Assembly: GCA_029532415.1 (NCBI GenBank)
Contig: JAQOTA010000053.1
Span: forward strand, 6,572,001 to 6,636,000
Length of the DNA: 64,000 bases
Source of the DNA: Marasmius tenuissimus
Taxonomy: Eukaryota > Basidiomycota > Agaricomycetes > Agaricales > Marasmiaceae
Direction: 5' to 3'
Every line of letters starts with the position of its first letter. Positions within the stretch are counted from its first letter, which is position 1. Below the pieces are notes generated by a model. The model saw nothing but the letters and a program-made list of their open reading frames with translations, made no database searches and was not told where the DNA came from. Positions 57,721 to 64,000 of this stretch are shown here, one piece after another. The position numbers and the translations under genes are program-made.

Positions 57721-60399
57721 GTGCCATTGCTCACCCATGATCGACGGCATTTTTTATTATGTTGCTCCAGCTATCCATGTCGTCGGAAGGGCGGACGATG
57801 ACAGCCAAAATGAGCGGAAAGGAAGTAACGTAACCGGTAAGCAGCCACCAAAACTTAGGGTGGTGACGAGGTTCGCAGTCCTCGCGGAGAGTAGTCTCAT
57901 AAACGTTGGAAGATGTCGTGTAGTCATCTCAAGTTCTCATCGTGGAAGCTGATTCTCCACGGCTTGCTTCCCCACGACCATCACCGTTCAGGATTCATTT
58001 ACACTGTCTCTTAACCGCGTCCCAGGTGCCTGACTCACGAGAGCAGACATCGATGTCTTTGAAAGACACTGGCATAAACATTACTGGTACAGTCCCACAA
58101 GGCGGTTTTCATTTCGGATCCTCCCCAACAATACACTAGTATCATGCCTGTCATATCCAGAGACCCGACCACGACAAGAACGCGGATGGGAAAAGGATAC
58201 TGGCGGTTGTAGCAGATGCAGCCAAAAACTCGTGATATACTGACCATCACCTTGACTCGAACTTCCTGTTGACTGATTTGTTAGTATTGCCAAGGCCCTG
58301 CTAACTTGAGTTAGTCAAATTGCTTGCAATCCAGGCGGGCGTTGTGCTGACGTATCCTAGTCTTGTTCCTGCTCGATGCCAACTATTCACTAATTACTCT
58401 TCAGCTTCCTCACCCGACGTCTCGAGGCATTTGAAATGCGGGGGGAAAAGGTGAGCGTTACATCTTCGAGAATCTGAGTCTTTCATTATGAACGTTGTCA
58501 GTGCGTGGCGAGCTTTGGAACTGAGAGACCAGTCATTGGGGCTTGGACGAGCATTTTAGTGGTCACAGTGAGACATAAGTGAGTGCAGGGCTTCCCATCG
58601 TCTCTACACTGATCGGTGATATAGGATGTCGAAATCGGTGCTCTTGATACTCAACGGTTGTGATAGGCTACAACCAACCCGTCTGTTTTGTTTGCGATGA
58701 GACCAATCAGAGATTTGTTTTCCATTCTCGTTCAATTTCTAACATTCAGTCCTTCTCTTAGTAGTGATTTGGAGTTCCTTCAGACTCGTGAGATTAGTTT
58801 TCCAATCAGTCTGATTGTGGAAGGTGTGTGCAGCCGATGGACGTCGTCACAGAAAAACAAAGAACGGAAAAACATGTGAAAGGACCAGAGTCTTAGAAGG
58901 TTGTCAGGGAGAAAAAACCTGTACAGATTCATGAGGACAACAGTTCTCTGTGTCTACTCCGATATAGAATAGTCTGAAACTCCCTCACTGCAAAGTCCTT
59001 CTTTACATGATTCGATTTGCGTTCCTTACAGGACCTTCTGTGGGCGTAAATGAGCGACTCGAAAGCTCAAATGAAAGAATAGGATATACCTCGGGCTATC
59101 TAGAGGTTAAAATGCATATAAAGGGAGCTTCGTGTGACTTGCATTGGGATCTCCCTGAATAGTCACAGCGAAAAGAGAAGTGGAATGCGGAATACCATCG
59201 CAATTCACAGTGATAACAGTGATGCGAGTAGATGATTTAAGGCCCCCGCTTCGCCATCACATTCGTCACGAGGTGGCCCTTGAACTATCTGAGCAGCTCT
59301 CCCCCCGTGTACGGCAACACCCCAGTGGGCCACCATTCAGGCTTCTTGAGGCGAACGGAATGTCCAAATGATTAGTCCCAGTACCCGAATGCGTCAGCGT
59401 GCTACTCTGAATAGCTTGATTGTAGGGCGCGGGGATGATAGCCTGTCTCCGAGATCTCCGAACACAACCCAAATCCCTCTCCTCCTAGTAGTGCTACTTA
59501 CATTTCGGGAGAGATAGCCGGGAACCGTGGAAAAGTAGCGCTTATACCCCAATGTTTTATTCCGTGATGTCCGAAGGTACGGCTAGATTGATAGCTCACG
59601 GGAAAGATAGATGAGCACAACTGTGTTAGCGTGTCGCTCAGAGATAGCATTGGGTGATGATGTGAGGATTTGATACGAGACGTTGACGAAGTACTGACTA
59701 GTCCACACAAGGACTACGAGACCCGGAGTCGGCGAACGAAACCTAGAGTATAGAGAAAGGTACCGAGGCGCGTGGAGATGCGCCTCGAGGCAATTGATAG
59801 GTACGTAAATTAATAGAACACGTACCTAGAGACGCGACGCGACGCGTTCTGATGATCTTGAAGTACTTAGTTTAACTTGAGGAGACTCAGGTGTGGCGTG
59901 AGTGTTGTCGTAGGTACGAAAGGGGAAACTGTGTTGTGAATTTGATGATATGACTAAAGACGAAAACATAAGATTGTCAGAATGCGGAAATAAGCAAAAT
60001 CAAACCGAAATGATCAGAATTAAACAGAATAGAAATGAAAAGGGGACGCAGAGACGTATCGTAGAGTAGTCCATGTGGGTCTACCACAACGTGGCGTACA
60101 GAGGGGCTCAATGAGCGGTGAATGCTCCGTTTCGTGAATCTGATGTTGGGTCATCAAACAAACGAAGGGATGCCATGGCATTTTTCGACAATTGGAGGCG
60201 GTTATGGCGCTAGTTCTCGTAGAGTCTTGGGTTAAACGTTGATTGCCGATGCCAGCAAGGTACGATAACCACTGCTCCGATCCGTTCTTCAAAGGAGTAG
60301 GTGAGACACACACACGGATACAAGGAGATTTGGGGAGTAGGGACACGGCGGTGAGGAGCAATCTTTCACAATTGCAGCGGAAGCGACGAAGGGTAGGAG
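57721..60399. other. No gene supported
   Basis: Only short ORFs. 59,760-59,850 has local repeats (GGCGCGTGGAGATGCGCCTCG; GCGACGCGACGCG). No motif recognised. Confidence 0.35.
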
Positions 60400-60700
60400 A
60401 TGTGTCGATATTACAACATCGCCGAGTTGGACAGCCGGATGTTCAAAGACATTCATCCACAGGAGAAAATGCAAGCGCGGCAGACTACAGAGAATCCGCT
60501 CGTTGTCATTTTTTTCCATCAAGTTTGATTTCATTGCTCACTTTTTGGTTGACTGACTCAAAACTCCGAATGCTCGGGTGTAGTAGTAAGAACAATTTTT
60601 TGAGGGTCCACATTCAAGCGTGGTTGCGGCATTGAAGAAAGGCGTGCGGGCTAATATTCGTAAGATCTTGCCTTGTCGTTATTTCCCCTGGATTTGAGAC
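60400..60700 (+). repeat. Dispersed repeat family R, copy 4
   Basis: Aligns to 23,100-23,290 (CATTCATCCACAGGAGA, ATCAAGTTTGATTT) and, further on, to 10,240-10,350 (CACATTCAA, GATCTT-CCT-TGTC). Confidence 0.55.
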
Positions 60701-60854
60701 TCGTTTGCACCTGACGTGGACTCTTGACAATTACCTGTAGTCGCTTAATTCTCCGCCTCGGCAGCCTTTCCCTCTGTGTGGTGAGTGGGCTTCTGCTATA
60801 TTATCAGCTCGGATGTAACTTGGAGCATCCAATCACAAGGTCGGGACGCATAGA

Positions 60855-61238
60855 GTGTCGTTTAATCAAGATTTTCAAGTGTTCAGAACGCCTGTGGACA
60901 CGAGATCAGGTCGGGATACATTTTTTTCACTCCAGTCATGGTCGGATTGCTCACACCGGCTTGTTATTCGTCGGTTTATTCTGCATTGGGCTAGGATATT
61001 ACAAGACCTTTGGGCCATTCTTGAAGTTGATCCTGATTCTCACTCTACAATACCGACCTCAGTTCAGCTCCTGCTTCCGTGCTCAATGCTCGCATCAATT
61101 CAAGACCGACCTTTTAGGTTGGAATATGAATCTTCAGGCTTACCATTACTTGTCACTGGCCATTACCGTTCTTTCACACATGAAACAGTGAGGATCGAAA
61201 GGAACATGGGCGTCGAGCGAAATGAACGATCGGGCTAG
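60855..61238 (+). pseudogene. Protein fragment paralogous to 48.4-kb frame (family unknown)
   Basis: A 127-codon frame whose middle (RRFILHWARILQDLWAILE, then VDPDSHST and RPFRLEYE) matches 48,375-48,580 in the same frame. Two decayed copies agreeing in frame argue for a former gene. It may still be part of a spliced gene, but I see no convincing partner exon. Confidence 0.4.
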
Positions 61239-62736
61239 ACTTTGCCTCAGGCAATTCCCGCTACTGCTAAGTAGAGGGTTTTACCGGACCATCAAAAACC
61301 GATTCTGTGCAACCCACTTTCAGCGAACGTGACTTTTTGCCCACGGTATCACGTTCACTCTCACACAGTCACGCGAGCTCTGGTCCAAGATTTCGTCGCG
61401 AGTCCGAGTCGCGTTTCATCGTTGTTCTCCGATCAGTATGCATGGTATCCTCGGCTTGAAATTTACTGAGCTCATCTTCCCAAGTATTGCTCTTGAGCCT
61501 GGCCCAACAATTTATTCTCGCATTGTACCCTTTGTTTTCGTGGATATCTTTTCTCCTCAATTCAAGTTGCTCCGAACTTAATCTAACTCAAAGCAACTCA
61601 GCTCAATACAATCCAGTTCAAAATCCAGATCAAATTCATAGTGACTCGCAACTGATCCAAGGAGTGAATCAATCCAAGATCACTCCAGCTTACTCTTTCC
61701 AGTCCATTCAACAACCAACTCAGAGCCAAGAGTCAGGATTCATCCACATACACGGCGGTACAACCCACGGCGAGGAGCCCTACAATTCGTGATTTTTGCG
61801 ACTGGCTGTTATTAGTAATAATACCAACTTCAGGTCTGTGGGTCCCCTGTGTCCACCTCCGTGGACCGTGAATTTTTCAACACAGCCGCAAGTCACCCCC
61901 AGTGTTGTTCAGCAGTTCAAGTATGAAAGATATTTTTAGATATGCTATTCCTCTGGCATTAGAGGGGGCGAGGGGGGCTCCCCCCCCTCCCACTGAGAGG
62001 AGCTGGCCGAAGGCCGAGCGATGACCAGTGGGGAGGTCCGTCTGGCTATCACCACCATTGTTTATTGTTTAGTATTTACTACTTGGGTAACTTTTTCCTA
62101 CATTTGAAAAGCCTGGTGATAGTATACTCACTCTGTTTCCGTGACTGTCTCTTGATCTGAGGTCATTGTTTCCTAGATAATGGGGAGTTCATGGGGAGGG
62201 AATGTTAAAACTTGGCTAAGCACAATTCTGAGGCTGATATCTCAGGCTGGGCCAAAGGCACCTAGACGAAAATTATGAGCTAACTTGCGAAAAGTTGCTC
62301 GGTCACAAGTCACATCGAATCCCCCCGACTGATGCGCGGAAGTCTGGAGACAGGCAGTAGCGGGCCCTGCCGCTTGCCGGCCCTGCTTAAATAACAGAAC
62401 GCTCGGATAGATGGGTGACAAATTAATAGAAAACGTGGGAAGTATGTACATGCGATGATCTGAGATTCGTACTACACCTGCCTCATCTATCCCGATCACC
62501 AAGACCCGTACGGACTCGGCGAGGTTAGCCTTACTTTCGGTCTAACGTGAAATATTCAATGCTCTCTCAACCCTTATCTCAAGACATGTGGCGTCCGAGC
62601 AACTATGCTTCGTCTTGCGGGGCCAACGTGATTGGCACTCAGAGCCACATAGGTACGACACTTTCGTTGGCCACATTCCTTTGCTCTATCTCTGAGTACC
62701 TCCATCCCTTTCTCCTTTTCTTCAGTCACTAGGTCT
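61239..62736. other. No gene supported
   Basis: 61,570-61,730 has AACTCA/ATCCA-rich low-complexity sequence. 61,960-62,035 has a G-run/C-run inverted pair (GAGGGGGG, CCCCCCCTCC). Confidence 0.35.
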
Positions 62737-63078
62737 CATCAGTAAGATGTGGCATTTCCCGGTGGCCGTTCTTGGCCTTTCTGGGCCTTTTAGCCGGTCT
62801 CTCAGGCTGACAGGTTCACCGGCTGAAAAATGCGAGTGCACGAGGGCTTTCAGCACTATACCCTGCATGCAATAGTAAGCCGCTGACCTTCCAAAGGGGT
62901 TCTCTAGCCTAAAAACAGACATGGGCACAGAAGATGTGGACAAAAAACCTGTCAATACTCGCGTTTTTATGCCAAAAATCCAGCCGGCGGGAATTTTGAC
63001 ATAGCCGGTCAGGGCCCAACCTTTCAGCCAGTACCGGCCAGGAACGGTTGAAACCGGTTATTTGTGATCTTACTGATG
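62737..63078. mobile_element. 342-bp inverted-repeat element
   Basis: Ends CATCAGTAAGAT...ATCTTACTGATG with arms sharing CCGGT and GGCCGTTCTTGGCC-type words. Related words (GGCCAAGAACGGCC) occur at 41,060-41,092. Target duplication unclear (CT on both sides). Confidence 0.6.
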
Positions 63079-64000
63079 CTCAAGGACCCAGCCCGGCAGT
63101 GCATCCAACAGTTGACTGCCTGACCTTTACCAGATGTTTTAATTGCCACGACTGCAACATGAGGAGATTTGAATCTAATTGATGTCGAGTCTTGAAATAG
63201 CGTCGTACCTCGTATCCCGAGCCCTTTACCGTGCCGTGTCCCCCTCCGAGTCACACAAATTGATCTTCTCCTCGTTCTTGTTTTTCATTTCGCTCGTTCT
63301 CGGTAAGATGTTGTAGAATTGGTAGTCAACGTGGCGAGTGCTGTTTTCTCGGCAGATGGAACCTGAGATCTGAAGGCTCGGAAGGATGAACTGATCAATG
63401 TAGCTCAAAGGTCAACCATCCAAACGAGTATGCGCCTTCCCTGAAGTTTTCTCGATCAGCCATCAATCCTCTACTAAGGATTCTCGAGTCAGAGGCAGAG
63501 ATGATACTCGCGCGGGACGAGACATCATCCAGAATTGGTCGTGATCCACTGGTTCTCAAATGTCGCCTTTGGGGACGGCCTCGTGGAATGACTCAAGCGG
63601 TGGACAGGCTCTGATATGGGCGAACACCAGGTGACCATTCCCCCTGTTCATGTAATCAAGTTGATTAACATTTACCCTTCTATTAAGGACGACTACAGCT
63701 TTCTTGACGATACTCCGGCGGACTCGTCATATTCTCTCACAATCGATTGAACGTGAAAAGCAAGGCAAACGGTGACCCTTTGAGGCCACAGAATTGTGGT
63801 GACCCAATCTCATCGATTCTCTCAAATCAACGAGATTCCTTGCAAGGGGAACTCCAACTCATGATCGAACACACGATCCAGATTGGCGCCTTATGCAGGA
63901 GCCATGATATCGCAGGTGTGTTTCAGGTATGTTTATCGGCAGTGTTTATGGGCGCTAATGCCGCGTGAAGATAATGAGGCAGGGAGTTCGACGGACGCCG
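63079..64000. other. No gene supported
   Basis: Short ORFs without motifs up to the window end. An ORF at 63,747-63,968 is Asn/Ser-poor and helical-looking but unrecognised; it may be part of a gene continuing outside. Confidence 0.3.

Noticed and set aside
1..64000. CRISPR array, bacterial operons or Shine-Dalgarno sites
   Set aside because: Introns, retrotransposons and TATA-type promoters show a eukaryotic genome; no regularly spaced identical repeats were seen.

Overview
This window looks like an accessory, repeat-rich segment of a mushroom-type basidiomycete (Agaricomycetes) genome. Genes have short introns (49-98 bp) with GT...AG ends, and there are TATA-like promoters. The repeats include Ty3/gypsy and Ty1/copia elements, a KDZ-type transposase remnant, a CxC5-like (KDZ-associated) fragment and several small inverted-repeat elements. 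No tRNA, rRNA or CRISPR array is supported. The genus cannot be fixed from the sequence alone. All domain names come from motif recognition by eye, not from searches.

Layout. 0-3 kb is the first of three paralogous blocks (A), carrying a small secreted-protein gene. 3.7-5.4 kb holds a decayed CxC5-like gene and an antisense two-exon GRF zinc-finger gene, flanked by inverted GA/CT tracts. 6.6-7.7 kb is a degenerate minisatellite. 10.4-16.0 kb is a plus-strand gypsy element (Gypsy-1) and 16.2-19.9 kb a minus-strand gypsy element (Gypsy-2); both have lost their 3' parts and face each other. 20.6-27.4 kb is a graveyard: copia LTRs, a copia gag, a hairpin MITE, an LTR fragment, and one possible small secreted-protein gene at 21.5-21.9 kb.

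27.6-35.2 kb is the most informative part. A copia LTR contains a solo gypsy LTR (5-bp target duplication ATATA). That LTR in turn contains a 6.7-kb DNA transposon with 27-bp terminal inverted repeats and a perfect 8-bp target duplication. The transposon appears to encode one six-exon protein that joins an N-terminal Ulp1/C48-like peptidase to a zinc-finger and RNase-H-like transposase. 36.1-38.6 kb is a deleted KDZ transposon with a 248-bp MITE inside it.

41.3-42.7 kb has the best single-copy host-type gene, a three-exon single-pass membrane protein. 43.5-46.9 kb (block B) and 53.1-57.7 kb (block C) hold the other two copies of the secreted-protein gene. Between and beyond them are pseudogene fragments and small inverted-repeat elements at 50.2-50.7, 50.7-51.3, 51.9-52.5 and 62.7-63.1 kb. 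Most of 57-64 kb shows no gene I can defend.

A theme across the window is decay at CpG. All nine internal stop codons found in the transposon reading frames are TGA, as expected from CGA to TGA. All six differences between the arms of the nested MITE are transitions at CpG sites.
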